A stretch of DNA of 64,000 bases, taken from Chenopodium formosanum (Eukaryota; Streptophyta; Magnoliopsida; Caryophyllales; Amaranthaceae). A program made the translations under genes and the position numbers. The stretch lies in the NCBI GenBank assembly GCA_024500155.1, contig CM044874.1, positions 82,896,295 to 82,960,294 on the forward strand, read 5' to 3'. This document shows, piece by piece, positions 10,691 through 21,445 of the stretch (its first letter is position 1; every line of letters begins with the position of its first letter). The notes beneath the pieces are model-generated. The model was not told the origin of the DNA. It ran no database searches and was given only the letters and a program-made list of their open reading frames with translations.

Positions 10691-11661
10691 TTATGGAAAA
10701 CAAGCATCTAAACCTGGTGTGTAACTGGCAACTTCTGATGAAGGACCCTTGTAAAAAAGACGCTCAAACTTCCTTGTTGCTAAATTGTAAACAGAATCAT
10801 TTCTACCATGACGTCCAAGACCCCTGAACTTATCAATACAAACACTATAATCCTCAGTATAGTAAACGCAATTAGGCTTAAAGCCATTGGCAAGACATTG
10901 AGAAGGAGATACCTCCACGGAAAAGGAAGAGTTTGAACCTATGAAAAATGCTCTATTTCCCAAGCTAGAAACTTCCTTAACCTTTCCATTATTAACATTC
11001 AACTCAAGTACCTCAAATCTTGAAGTGCAACAGCGCCGATCTTTAGATTTCCTCTCAAAATATCGAACCACTTGACGTATAATCAACAATTGGCCTAAAG
11101 ACTTGACCAGGTAATAGAAGCATGTATCACTAAATACGGTTGTGGAGCTACTCGGCTTCTTCGCTTGCACATGTCTTTGACAAGATAGGTTAGCCACCAC
11201 TCGAAAATGAGGACTACCTTGTGCTGTCTCAAATTTCACAATCCAACCATACCTATTAGTCCCATAAAACTCACCTTCGTAAAAAGTTACATCAACAAAA
11301 GTAGAGTTAAGAAATCTTCCTATCTCGTGGACGTTGAGGGCGTTAGGATATGGATTTGTTACTTGAACCCACATAACATCACCATTCTTCCAGTAAAACA
11401 GTTTTGAATGCGGCGTATCAAAATTGACCAATAAATCATAGAAGTATAAAAAGACAATGAAATCGGAAGTGGTTAAGGGGTTGGAAGCGTATGCTCATCA
11501 CCCGAGCATGATTCTTTCAGATAAGCTCGAAACTTTGCTGCCTTTGCCGCTAGTCTCCAATGGCTACAAATTTTTTGTAAAGTCTCAAAGTCTTCGTAGA
11601 ATTCCACATGTTCTACAATTTTAGTCACAATCTCTTTTGGCATATCACCCCAATCTCTCAT
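10691..11661 (-). pseudogene. F-box / DUF295 protein gene, middle missing
   Basis: F-box proteins recruit substrates to SCF ubiquitin ligases; DUF295 is a plant-specific C-terminal domain. Minus strand: 11661-11473 reads MRDWGDMPKEIVTKIVEHVE and an FETLQKICSHWRLAAKA segment, a typical F-box, then stops at TAA. A second frame from about 11490 to 10691 carries the later half of DUF295 (VDVTFYEGEFYGTNRYGWIV, and a C-terminal NCVYYTED segment). The two parts are in different frames and together give about 310 residues against the usual 370-420, so about 60-100 residues between F-box and DUF295 are lost. A plant DUF295 pseudogene is the simplest reading; an intron-joined short protein is possible, but I see no convincing splice sites. 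An upstream methionine at 11763 adds a Phe/Tyr-rich run that looks like leader DNA, so 11661 is preferred. Confidence 0.75.
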
Positions 11662-11763
11662 CTTTGATTCACACTTCAACTCAAATCTAATAAGAATCCA
11701 AAAATAAATATATTTGTAACTATAAGTGATTATACATAAAAAATAAAAAAAAAATAAAAACAT

Positions 11764-12114
11764 TACAATAAATCAAGAGAAACAAAAAGGACAATACAAT
11801 ATTGATCTCTTCATTAAAATTCCACTTCTTTTATCAAAACATTACGTAAATAATTTTAGGGATATTTGATTCGATTATCAAACTGATTAAGATCTTCCAT
11901 ATCACCTTATTCCGTAGTAATTAAAACCGATAGTTCAAATTTTCAAACCCTAAACTTGACAATTAAAAGTGAATTGACATGACGTTTACAAAAAGAAACA
12001 ACAAATTACATAATTAATCATAACCTGCTTAATTGAGAGATGCGCTTCAATAAAGAATTGAGAAAGAAAGGAGTTGGAGATTATTGTCTATTCGGCTATT
12101 CCTATCGGGCTATT
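11764..12114. other. Upstream region of the F-box remnant
   Basis: AT-rich DNA with no clear promoter element and no other gene. Confidence 0.4.
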
Positions 12115-13502
12115 AGTAGAGCTGTCAAAAGTTGCCCTAATCCGAAATATCGACTCAAACTCGATTATTAACCGACCCATCTGAACTCGAAAAAATGGTG
12201 ACCCAAACCCGGCATGACCCGACCTGAAACCAACCCTAGACCCGAGTTGACCCGGGTATGTGAGACCCGAACGTGAATTTACCTGGAGATGACCCGACCC
12301 GAATGTAACCCGTAAATTATTGACCTGAACCAAACCTGACGTGAACCGAAATTGACCCAAACCCGTTTTAACCCGTCAAAACCCGAATTTAACCCGACTT
12401 GTTACTAACCTGACCCGTTCCTAACCCGACCCGAATTTAACCCAACTTATTACAAACTCGACCCAAAATCAACCCGACTTGTTATTGACCTGACCCAAAT
12501 CCAACCCGACTTGTTATTGACCAGACCCTAATTTTACCAAACCTTTTACTAACCCGACCCAAAAAGTTCAACCCGATTTGTTACTAACCCGACTCAAAAT
12601 CAACATGACTTGTTATTGACCCGACCTAAATTCAACCCAAATTGTTCCTGGCCCAAATTCAAATCACCTTAAATGCAATTTAGACCACCTCATTATTGTT
12701 GATCAAAACATTTTATCTATGGAGACCAAGTCTATCCAGCCAACAAAAGAAAGGAGCATCATCCTCAAATTTAAGAGTTAAATATAGTATATATTTGTTG
12801 TATGGTCAAAGCAGATAATTATCTTCCTAAATTATAGACTATAGTTCCCTAGTATATTGCCATATATATTATAGTCAAAGAAAATAATTAGCTTGATAAA
12901 AATGATAATTATCTATTTACAATTAGTGGAATCCGAATATGACCAGACTTGGAAATAACCCGACCTGATTGGAACCTGCAAATTATTATTGACTTGAACA
13001 TAACCCAACTTGAATCCGATAATGACCCGACTTGGAAATGACCCAACCTGATTATAACCCGCAAATTATTGACTTGAACTGAACCCGACTTTAACCCGAG
13101 AATGACCCGACTTGAAAATGACCCGACCTGATTATAATCCGCAAATTATTACTTGAATCGAACCCGACTCAAACCTGAGAATGACCCGCGTGACCTGATA
13201 TTAACCCGCAAATTATTGACTTGAACCAAACCCGACTCGAACCCAAGAATTACCCTAACCCGTGAAAACCCGAATTAAACCCGACCTATTGTTCACCCGA
13301 CCCGAATGTAACCTGACCTGCTATTAACCCGACCCAAACTCGATAAGAAGTATGACCCAACGTGACCCGACTTAAGCATGACCCAACCCAAACCCGACCC
13401 GCATAAGTTACGGAATTAATCCAAATTGACCCGACCCGAGTTGACCCGACCCACTCTTACCGACCCAAACCCGACCCATTTACCTGAATTGACAGCTCTA
13501 CC
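12115..13502. mobile_element. Inverted-terminus element filled with ACCCGAC-type repeats
   Basis: Left end TAGAGCTGTCAAAAGTTGCC near 12116 and right end TTGACAGCTCTA near 13490-13501 are inverted repeats (about 12 bp, TAGAGCTGTCAA). Almost all of the interior is degenerate, irregular repeats of words such as AACCCGACTTGTTATTGACC and GACCCGACCTGATTATAACC, interrupted by unique AT-rich DNA at 12660-12930. The termini resemble non-autonomous hAT elements. No 8-bp target duplication is visible, so one end may be displaced. The 90-residue minus-strand frame at 12088-12360 arises from the repeat and is not a gene. Confidence 0.55.
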
Positions 13503-13633
13503 CGAATCCTCCAAAATTACTCAAAAGCGTGGATATTAGCCTTCAATTTTGGAATTTTTTGACTTTTTTTCACCCGGAAATAAAAATTGTCGAAATGTTT
13601 ACCATTGTCCCTAATACCCTCCAAAAGTCCAAT

Positions 13634-13720
13634 CACTACAAAAATAAAAGCTTTTTAGCAAATAAGTTTGGCAACAGATTTTTAAAATGTTGCTAATTAA
13701 TAGCAGCCATAAGCCTCTTG
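13634..13720 (+). mobile_element. CACTA transposon terminal fragment
   Basis: Begins CACTACAAAAATAAAAGC, the CACTA terminal form, followed by sub-terminal inverted words (GGCAACAGATTTTTAAAA then TGTTGCTAATTA). No partner end is seen nearby. It lies exactly on the side where the asparagine synthetase gene has lost its remaining exons, so it may mark the truncation point. Confidence 0.45.
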
Positions 13721-13866
13721 ATAACAGCCTGCATATATAGTAGGCAAATAGCCACATAAATTAAACAACATATTGTAACAAACCATTTACGTAAGCAAAA
13801 CATCACTAATAAACTTGGTGAAACGTCTTATGACAAGTATAGAAATGAAGCTGAAAACAAACTTAC

Positions 13867-14392
13867 ATCTTCAAAGGCGCGTCTAAGGACTAGAGGGTCA
13901 TATGGGGTGGAAGGAGTAGCCTCCGAGAACCAAAGAGGGTTGTACCAACGACGAAAACTACCAGTTTTGCTAGAGTACATATGACCAGGAGGAAATGTTT
14001 CAAAATGTTCACAGTCATCATGCAAGCCTTTAAGCTCTGATGAAATCCAAACTCACCCTGAATTCCCAAAAACAAGGCTCAAATTTACTAAAAAAATAGA
14101 CAAAAATATATAATTTGATTTGATTTGTGTATATTCGGGGAAAATAAATGTATTACCATCAAGACCCCAACCAATATATAGGGATGTAACACCAATTGCA
14201 TCGCGAGCAGCAATATAACTATTGTCTTGCGTGTCCAACAACACGAAAGAAAACACTCCATCCAACATGTCAATGAAGTTTTCTCCATGCTCCTCGTACT
14301 AATCACACACATACATATTTAGCAAAATGTGAATTTACATTATTACTATGTATAACTCTGTATATGATACTTATACGAACAATAATATTGTT

Positions 14393-14446
<54 letters not shown>

Positions 14447-15813
14447 AATATTAAGTTGTAACGCGACTCACCAGATGTGCAATAACATCACAATCACTCC
14501 TAGTTCGAAATTTGTGATTTGGTAGAAGCTTCCTTAATTTCTCATGGTTGTAAATTTCACCATTAACCTGTTTGATCAAAATGACAAATCATTTCTAAGT
14601 ACCAAAAAAATAAATATTTAATCCGAAAAACATATTAGGATACCATCTTCACAAGGAAGATCAGACGCCTAATAAAACACTAGGGACTAACGTTAGCTAT
14701 CCAATAAGCTTTGTAAAATTGGCTAGGACACGCGACGAATGTTACAATTTGATGGACTTACAGTACAACAATAGTTTTATTGTGATTGTAAAGAGGCTGA
14801 TCACCCGAAGCAGGGTCAATAATAGCAAGGCGTTGATGAGATAAATAATAACCTCCATTTTGATAGATCCCGCTCCAGTTAGGACCACGATGCTTCAATC
14901 TAACACGTTTTTGTAACCAAACATACACTATATTATTTATTACACCTTTTGTAAGTACAAAATATATGAAATTAGCTGCTTAGATAAATCAGTAAATATT
15001 GCGCAATTGTAAACGTAGTAATTTTTTTTTTTTAAATTACACTTATTGACTAATAATCCACAATTAAAATGAACTACTCCTTAATAAACATATGACGATA
15101 TAGTTGCACAAGTAGTATTTAATACGGCAAAAGACAAAGCACATAAAATGATAAAATTACCCTTTTTGACTCTTGTAAACAAGAATAGCAATTCGGTTTA
15201 TTATAAGCAAGTAAAATGACTAGAATACCCTTTTGTACTCTAGTTGACAGTTAATAATAAGCTTGTTAAGTGACTAAAATACCCTTATCTACCTTTATAA
15301 TCGAAGCTGTTAGTGTAATGTTTACCTTGTTTATTAGGAGTTTCCATTATATTATATTTTATATTTTTGGTTTCTGCATAAGACCTTGTTGGATAAGATC
15401 GAAATTCATCTTATCATATTAAGTAGTGGTACTACATTATGAATGCAATGCAAAGAAATAGATAGGGTACAACATATATGGATAGATTTTCAAAGCTAAT
15501 TAAAACATGAAAATTTCATAATCGATGAACATTTTTATCTATCAATATTAATAAAAGACAATCATCCAACTAAAGAAATGATATATGCGACAACTAATTC
15601 TAAACGGGAGTAATAAGTAATGAGATCGACTAATGAGTAATGAAAACCATAACATGATTACATGAATGAGGTTAAGGAAACGTGAGAAATGGCATACTTT
15701 ACATTAAACTAAACAAGAGTGTTAGTGTGTTACCTGCGAGAAAGCTCAAGAACACGGCTTCTCTTAGCCTGAGAATCATCAGAACAACCAAGAACTGCAA
15801 GTATTCCGCACAT
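13867..15813 (-). pseudogene. Asparagine synthetase (glutamine-hydrolysing), truncated pseudogene
   Basis: The full enzyme makes asparagine from aspartate, ATP and glutamine. Five minus-strand exons cover only the N-terminal glutaminase domain: 15813-15734 (MCGILAVLGCSDDSQAKRSR; Cys2 is the catalytic nucleophile), 14899-14762 (LKHRGPNWSGIYQNGGYYLS), 14567-14472 (VNGEIYNHEKLRKLL), 14298-14157 (YEEHGENFIDMLDGVFSFVL) and 14057-13867 (ending LRRAFED). All have GT-AG borders. Two lesions: exon 2 ends one base short, so the frame is lost before VNGEIYN; and exon 5 opens with an in-frame TGA where a Ser codon is expected before VW. The ATP-pyrophosphatase half is absent; below 13867 there is a CACTA-like end and then the ACCCGAC element. 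The product cannot be functional. The introns are old and the exons well preserved, pointing to a fairly recent loss. Confidence 0.88.
14395..14443. repeat. (AT)n microsatellite
   Basis: About 49 bases of uninterrupted AT dinucleotides inside an intron of the asparagine synthetase pseudogene. Confidence 0.95.
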
Positions 15814-15821
15814 TTTATAAA

Positions 15822-15909
15822 TATATTAAGAAATGTAGATGAAATAATTCAAGGATTTTTTTTTTTATATTAAGAAATGTAGATGAAATAATTCAAGGAT
15901 TTTTTTTTT
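15822..15909. repeat. 44-bp perfect tandem duplication
   Basis: 15822-15865 and 15866-15909 are the same 44 bases (TATATTAAGAAATGTAGATG ... poly T), immediately upstream of the start codon of the asparagine synthetase pseudogene. Confidence 0.9.
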
Positions 15910-16188
15910 TAGGAATAACTTTGTTGGAATAAGGTACGTATTTATAAGAACTTTACTTGGGGTGACGTGGTTCCCATAATAAAGGAGATCACTATCTCCA
16001 ACCGAATACCGAATAGACGAGGTCGTTTTTACTCATTTCGTACGTGTATTTATTTATGATTTTTTTTAAGATTGTAGATGTGTAGGTATGATTTTACGTA
16101 AATGCATGATAATTTAGTTTTAACAAATTATATATTTCCAATCTTACCCCTATTTTAATCTATCTTCGTTTCACTCCATACCTATTTA
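15910..16188. other. Presumed former promoter side of the asparagine synthetase pseudogene
   Basis: AT-rich; no clear TATA/leader arrangement could be assigned. Confidence 0.35.
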
Positions 16189-16551
16189 GAGCGTGTTCGA
16201 CAAAATATAGTTGTAAAGCTAGTTACTAGCTGTGTAAGTAGTTTTTAGCTGTCAACAAGTTGTAGCTGTGAAGATAGATAATTTAGGTATGAGTGTTTGG
16301 TAAAGTAGCGGTTGACTAGCTGTTACATATAAAAATCAATATTTTATATTAAAAACTATTGATTAAATTTTCAACCGCCACCTCAAAAACTACCTTTACT
16401 TTCAAAAGCTAATATTTCTAATTTTTCATAAAAGTTACATACCTCTACCACTAAAAGCCATGTTAATCACTACTTTGCCAAACACTCACATTTTTACCAC
16501 TAAAAGCTACGAGTACCTAAAACCTAATCAACGCTAGCATCGAACACGCCC
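16189..16551. mobile_element. PIF/Harbinger-type MITE
   Basis: Ends GAGCGTGTTCGA and TCGAACACGCCC are inverted repeats, flanked by TTA on both sides (16186-16188, 16552-16554). 363 bp; interior rich in TAGCTGT/AAAAGCTA words. Confidence 0.75.
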
Positions 16552-16554
16552 TTA

Positions 16555-17347
16555 ATCACCCCTTATATTTTACTTGTAAACATATTTCAAATCTGTTTGA
16601 ACTTTGTAAGGTTTGATAGACGACGATGCTGAACGTCATTTTAACGATTTTCTAAGGTACTTGCTTTTTTATAAGGCTATTGGACAAATCTAACTTCCGT
16701 AAAATATTTTTGGAGACCTTCATTTTTTTTTATCTTGATTTAATTTCTATAAAATATTGTCGAGATATGGCGTTCATCATACTATGATTTTCGGGACCTT
16801 CAGTTTACTACCGGATTAAATTTTCAAGGCCCTTTACTGAATTACCGGTTATAGTTTTGGGGGCTCTTCATTTTTTACCGATTGAATTTCAGCTTCATTG
16901 TATTGCATGACAATAAAATCAAATTCATTGTTCAATACTTCAAAGTTCCAACCTTAAAAATCCAAAACACAAAGAAGATACACATAGTTTTGGGGGTTAT
17001 ATATGTCTTTTCCATTCATAAAAGAAACGCCCGTAACCCTTCACTGGTATTTTGTTTAACCGAGGAATTAACTGAAGTGTCCTTTTATGAATGCTGTATT
17101 TAGATTATTTTGTATTAGATTTAGTACTTGTGTTAAAAAATTATAATAACCTTCTCAAAATAGTTGCTACCACTCCTCATATTGATAATAAAAATTAAAA
17201 TAAAAATCTACTTCGTATAATTACATTTATTATTTCTCTGCTTTAAGCTTGTTTCATATATCCTAGTAATCCTACATGAAATTGTTTTAGACATGAACCT
17301 TTTTTAAAAAAACCTCAGATTAATCAGTGTGTTTTCACTACTCACTT
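16555..17347. other. Intergenic, no gene seen
   Basis: Short open frames only; no homology. Repeated words of the type TTTACCGGAT...TTTTGGGGGC at 16800-16870. Confidence 0.45.
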
Positions 17348-17423
17348 CTAAGGATTTCTTCTTTCCTTTATTCTTTTGATGTGAACTAAGGATTTCTTCT
17401 TTCCTTTATTCTTTTGATGTGAA
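17348..17423. repeat. 38-bp perfect tandem duplication
   Basis: 17348-17385 is repeated exactly at 17386-17423 (CTAAGGATTTCTTCTTTCCT ...). Confidence 0.9.
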
Positions 17424-18985
17424 CTTGGATTGAATTGTTTACCTCAACACCCGTTAGAAACATAGCATAGGTAACCCCCTCCCCCCACAACTACCATCAT
17501 TTTTTATACTACGTACGTTGTTCTTCAAAATTTAGAAATAATACATAATTACTCATTTTAGTAGAGTGTAAATTAATGTATCGTATTTCTAATTTTACAC
17601 TTTTCATATACTCGTATACAGATACACTTTCTTTTGATTATCTTTTGTCAAACATTTGTATTAGTTACTCTTATACAAGTTATATCTATTGACTAATGAT
17701 CTACATAACTTGTTTCTAATGTTCTCTTATGTTTACCTTATTTAAAAAAATAAAAAAAATATAAAAAAAAACCTATTGAACGACGGACGATCATTACAAG
17801 TTTAATTACAACGTGGTCTATGTGTTCCAAAGGTAAATGGTTAATAATCTCTTACTTGTCATCCTATACAAGTGTACTCACTCAATCAAGGCCTCACAAA
17901 CTTCTTTTGTTAGCTAGTTCAAGCATGGCATTTAGCATGTTTCTCCCATTCGTACCTTTCTTTCACCAAAGTTATGTAGGCGTATTAGTTCAAATTAAAA
18001 AAAAGGTTTGGTATATTAGATCATTAGATGAATATATAGATGCACTTTCTTAAAAAAAAATTGAATAGATGCACATACTTGTTTCCATTATTATTATGTT
18101 ACTACTAAATTTAGCAATGCACTTTTTCGGTGTTTATGTAACTAATGACGTTGAAAGTGAGACTTAAAACTTTATTCTTTTACATCAATGTGACAATGTT
18201 CACTTACTAGATAACTAATCCATCAATCTCTGGCAAAATCTCATTAACTTAAGAAAAAGACTATCTAAGCGACTTTCTAGCTATCAACGTTAATATGTTG
18301 TATACAGAATTGGACATGCCATTGGATGCCATATCATGTCATGTCCACTATTGAAGTATAAAGCTATGTCCTACTTTTTTTTTTTTTTTTTAATCCCTTT
18401 AGTCAACTATTGATAATTAATATCCTAGCTAGCTAGTAACCATATACTCCATAATTTAGTAATTTAATAATTAATATACATATATTCGTATGTAAGTTGT
18501 CTAACATATTGATAATATTTGAAAATTCAACAATTTTGTTAATTTAAAATTGATTTCTTTAATCACCCAATTTCATGGTAGCATCACCCTGTCCAAGCTC
18601 AATGCTCATTGTATGTTACAAAAAGGTGTAAATTTTTAAACAACTTTTAGTCAAAGAATTAACTAACAAATCTTTATTAGTATATGTATGAATGAAACAC
18701 ATTGCTAGTTATAAAATATGTCCCTTCTGATAGAACATAACATATGATGGGAATCGTGGCTTTACAATGATATGAAAGGGTGATTTTAATTTGCAACATA
18801 TAGTCCACAAATATTTTCCATGTGATTTAAATGTTTTATTCACATTGATAATGACTATATTTTGACCTGCATTACATTAAATATTTTACATTACCCTAAT
18901 ACTGCATTCACAATTATATTCTATGGAACGAACCTATAATAATAGTTAGGCATATATTTTGACAGTTTACTCACCTTATTTCATA
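17424..18985. other. Intergenic, no gene seen
   Basis: AT-rich. A small direct repeat ATAGATGCAC around TTTCTTAAAAAAAAATTG (18036-18074) weakly resembles the poly(A) insertions. Poly(T) near 18376-18391. Confidence 0.45.
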
Positions 18986-19193
18986 CTTCCTTCGTTTCTA
19001 TTTGGTTGACGCGTTTGATTTAGGCACACATATTAAGGAGAGAGAGAGAGAGTGAGAGAGAATGAAAAAGCAAGTGGAGTAGCTTGTAAGTTGTAAATGC
19101 AAGGTTAAAAATTTACCCTAAAAGGAAACGTGTCAACTAAAATAAAAACTTCCTAAAAAGGAATACGTGTCAACTAAAAAGAAACGGATGTAG
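18986..19193. mobile_element. Stowaway-like MITE, 208 bp
   Basis: Starts CTTCCTTCGTTTCTATTTGG and ends with the inverted CTAAAAAGAAACGGATGTAG, each flanked by TA. Interior includes a GAGA run (19038-19060). Confidence 0.75.
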
Positions 19194-19279
19194 TATAATA
19201 TATATGGTCAAACACTCAAACCCAACACTATACCTACACATATATATATTTATATTATTATTATATATTGAGATAGGTA

Positions 19280-19500
19280 AGGAGTTGGGTCTGGGTCACC
19301 CTCTTTGTCGGGCTGCATGCACACTCTACATTAGTATGATATTGTCCGCTTTAGGCTTAGTCCGCACAGATTTGTTTTGGAACACCTTCTCAAAATACCT
19401 CATATTATTGGAATATGCTCTCACTTATAACTTTAAGGAGTTCTTCACTTCCTTAATTAATCTTTCCATGTGAGACTTGAGATAAACACCCCAATAGAGG
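19280..19500 (+). mobile_element. LTR/TRIM-like remnant
   Basis: The segment with GATATTGTCCGCTTTAGGC, AGTCCGCACAGATTTGTTTT, TCAAAATACCTCATATTATT and the ending CCATGTGAGACTTGAGATAA has the layout of LTRs widely scattered in dicot genomes (TRIM-like or solo LTR). Internal region, primer site and flanking duplication were not found. The 89-residue open frame across it is not a gene. Confidence 0.4.
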
Positions 19501-20923
19501 ATAGATCATTTGATCCATTGTCGACATTCTACTCTTCTAGAACTCTAATAAGGGTTCGAATCTAACCATAACGTAGCCAAGCTAATTACTCCGTACTCAT
19601 CTGATAACGCGTATGACACGCAAGAAAGACATGTCTTTACCATCCTACAATAATCATAGGGAAGTGACATGTGACTCGAAATGCTTGTGGAGGCTCGTGA
19701 AGCATAAGGATATAGGATATTGCTAGATCTTGGACCATATCAAGATTGTCTGCCTAAAAACGTCGATGCGAGTAAGAACTCATCACTCGCTAGATTAGTA
19801 CGAGTAGTCACAGAGTCACGTACCTACTGCTGCCAAATATGAAGCACACAATGTTATAGGTCATATTTAACGCCTTTCGTCCGGAAACTAAGAAATTAAT
19901 AGGTAATGCTGCCAAATAATCTTCCTTTACGTACAATGAAAGGGACTTTATGCTTATCGTTCAACATCCGCGTAGTATTTTGGATATGTAAACTTCTTGT
20001 ACTCTTAACATTTTGGTTGTCGTTTCAAAACATTCAAATTACGGAGTATATGGAATTCTAATTTCCAAGGCTTGCTTTGATTTTTAGTTGCGCAAGAAGC
20101 CAATAAGAGGAGAGAGTTGCATTAGTTGATTTTTTGGGTTAATTTTGTTACCATTTGAGAGTTTGTAATTTGAGACTTGAGAGTTTGATGAATTGTTCAT
20201 AGTAATTTTTTAAAAAGGCAAATAAGTTTTCTCCTTTTATAAGCAAACATATGGTATACCTTCTTATTTTATCTCTTTAATACCATATTGATTAGGAGTA
20301 TAATTTATACTTGGCCTTATAAATGTAATTTAATTTAGAGATAGATTGATAGTACTACATGTTTTTTTTATGAGTTGGTTAAAGTAGGTTAACGAGCAAA
20401 TTTAACATTATTTTTTGAACACTATGATTAGAGAAGGGTAATAAGCTACTACATATATGAATCGTTTTGATTAATTTGTCTATTGACATTACTTAATCTT
20501 TTTTCAAAGTACGTGTCGAAAAGGTGTATTGCAATTAGGCCTCATTTGGTTTGATGTACTCCGTAATATGTTTTCTTGGAAAATGATTTTCCCATTTCCT
20601 TTGTTTAATTTGTGAAGGGGTGAATAGAAAATTTCATCCCTAGTGGTGGAAAATATTCTCCTTCACAAAACAAAAAAAGCCACAAGCCATATTTATTTTC
20701 CTCTCTTCTTCTAATCTCCTTTTTTACTTCCAGTAACAAGGATTGATCTCACGACCTCCACCACATGCCAACAAACACTATCATAACCTACTAAAACCAA
20801 TTAAGCAACCCAACTTAATTGTTTATTTGAGTTGACATTTACATTTATTGAGAAACTTATGGGTGCCAACAATATAAAAATCAAGGCTGCCATGATGGGC
20901 CGAGGAGGCAGGCCCTCCACCAG
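19501..20923. other. Intergenic, no gene seen
   Basis: Gene-free; a B-box-like AAGGGTTCGAATCTAACC at about 19550 is the only pol III-type word and has no A box partner I could place. Confidence 0.45.
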
Positions 20924-20948
20924 CCCCCCCCCCCCCCCCCCCCCCCCC
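20924..20948 (+). repeat. Poly(C) run of 25
   Basis: An uninterrupted run of 25 C, within a locally GC-rich stretch (CCGAGGAGGCAGGCCCTCCA ... GGGTACCTCCACC). Confidence 0.9.
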
Positions 20949-21284
20949 GGGTACCTCCACCCTTGCAAGTGTGGTTTTTCTTAAGAATGTTTTACATCAA
21001 ATCATTATGGACCTTACAAGAAAACAGAGAAAGTATAATTCTATCATAATTCACCCAACTTTTACCTTCCCCATATACTGTATAATTATCTTACACAATC
21101 AAGATTTTGAGACAATTGCTTTTAAATTGGACTTTATTATTACCTCTATTAATTTTAGTTGCAATACAAGAGTTTTTTTTTTTTTTATTTTTTTTATTTT
21201 TTTGTATCACAAATAATATCCATTGTTGCAACTAAAAATTAACGAGATAGTATAATCGAGAAAGAACTTGTGGATAGGGCCATA

Positions 21285-21410
21285 TTGGATGGGTCAGCCC
21301 AAACCAACGCAGTGAACTACGAGTACCAAATTCCAATCTCCCAAATCCGTCAAAACCCAACTACAATCCCTTCATTTTAAACTTCCAGGTTTATGCAGGG
21401 TTTTAGGGAG
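21285..21410 (+). promoter_or_regulatory. Promoter region of the MORF gene
   Basis: TGGGTC, AGCCCAA (21296-21302) and an inverted telo-box-like GGGTTTTAGGG (21399-21409) precede the start codon. This site II plus telo-box arrangement is common upstream of plant organelle-protein and housekeeping genes. No strong TATA box. Confidence 0.5.
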
Positions 21411-21445
21411 GAGAGAGAAACTAGAGAGAGAAAGTATAATCAACA

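Noticed and set aside
12088..13502. Possible CRISPR-like array
   Set aside because: Units are irregular, adjoining and drifting, without constant spacers, in a plant nuclear context.
18036..18074. A further poly(A) micro-insertion
   Set aside because: Flanking repeat only 10 bp and low in complexity; chance is likely in AT-rich DNA.
19204..19473. 89-residue frame
   Set aside because: Lies across an LTR/TRIM-like repeat; not a gene.
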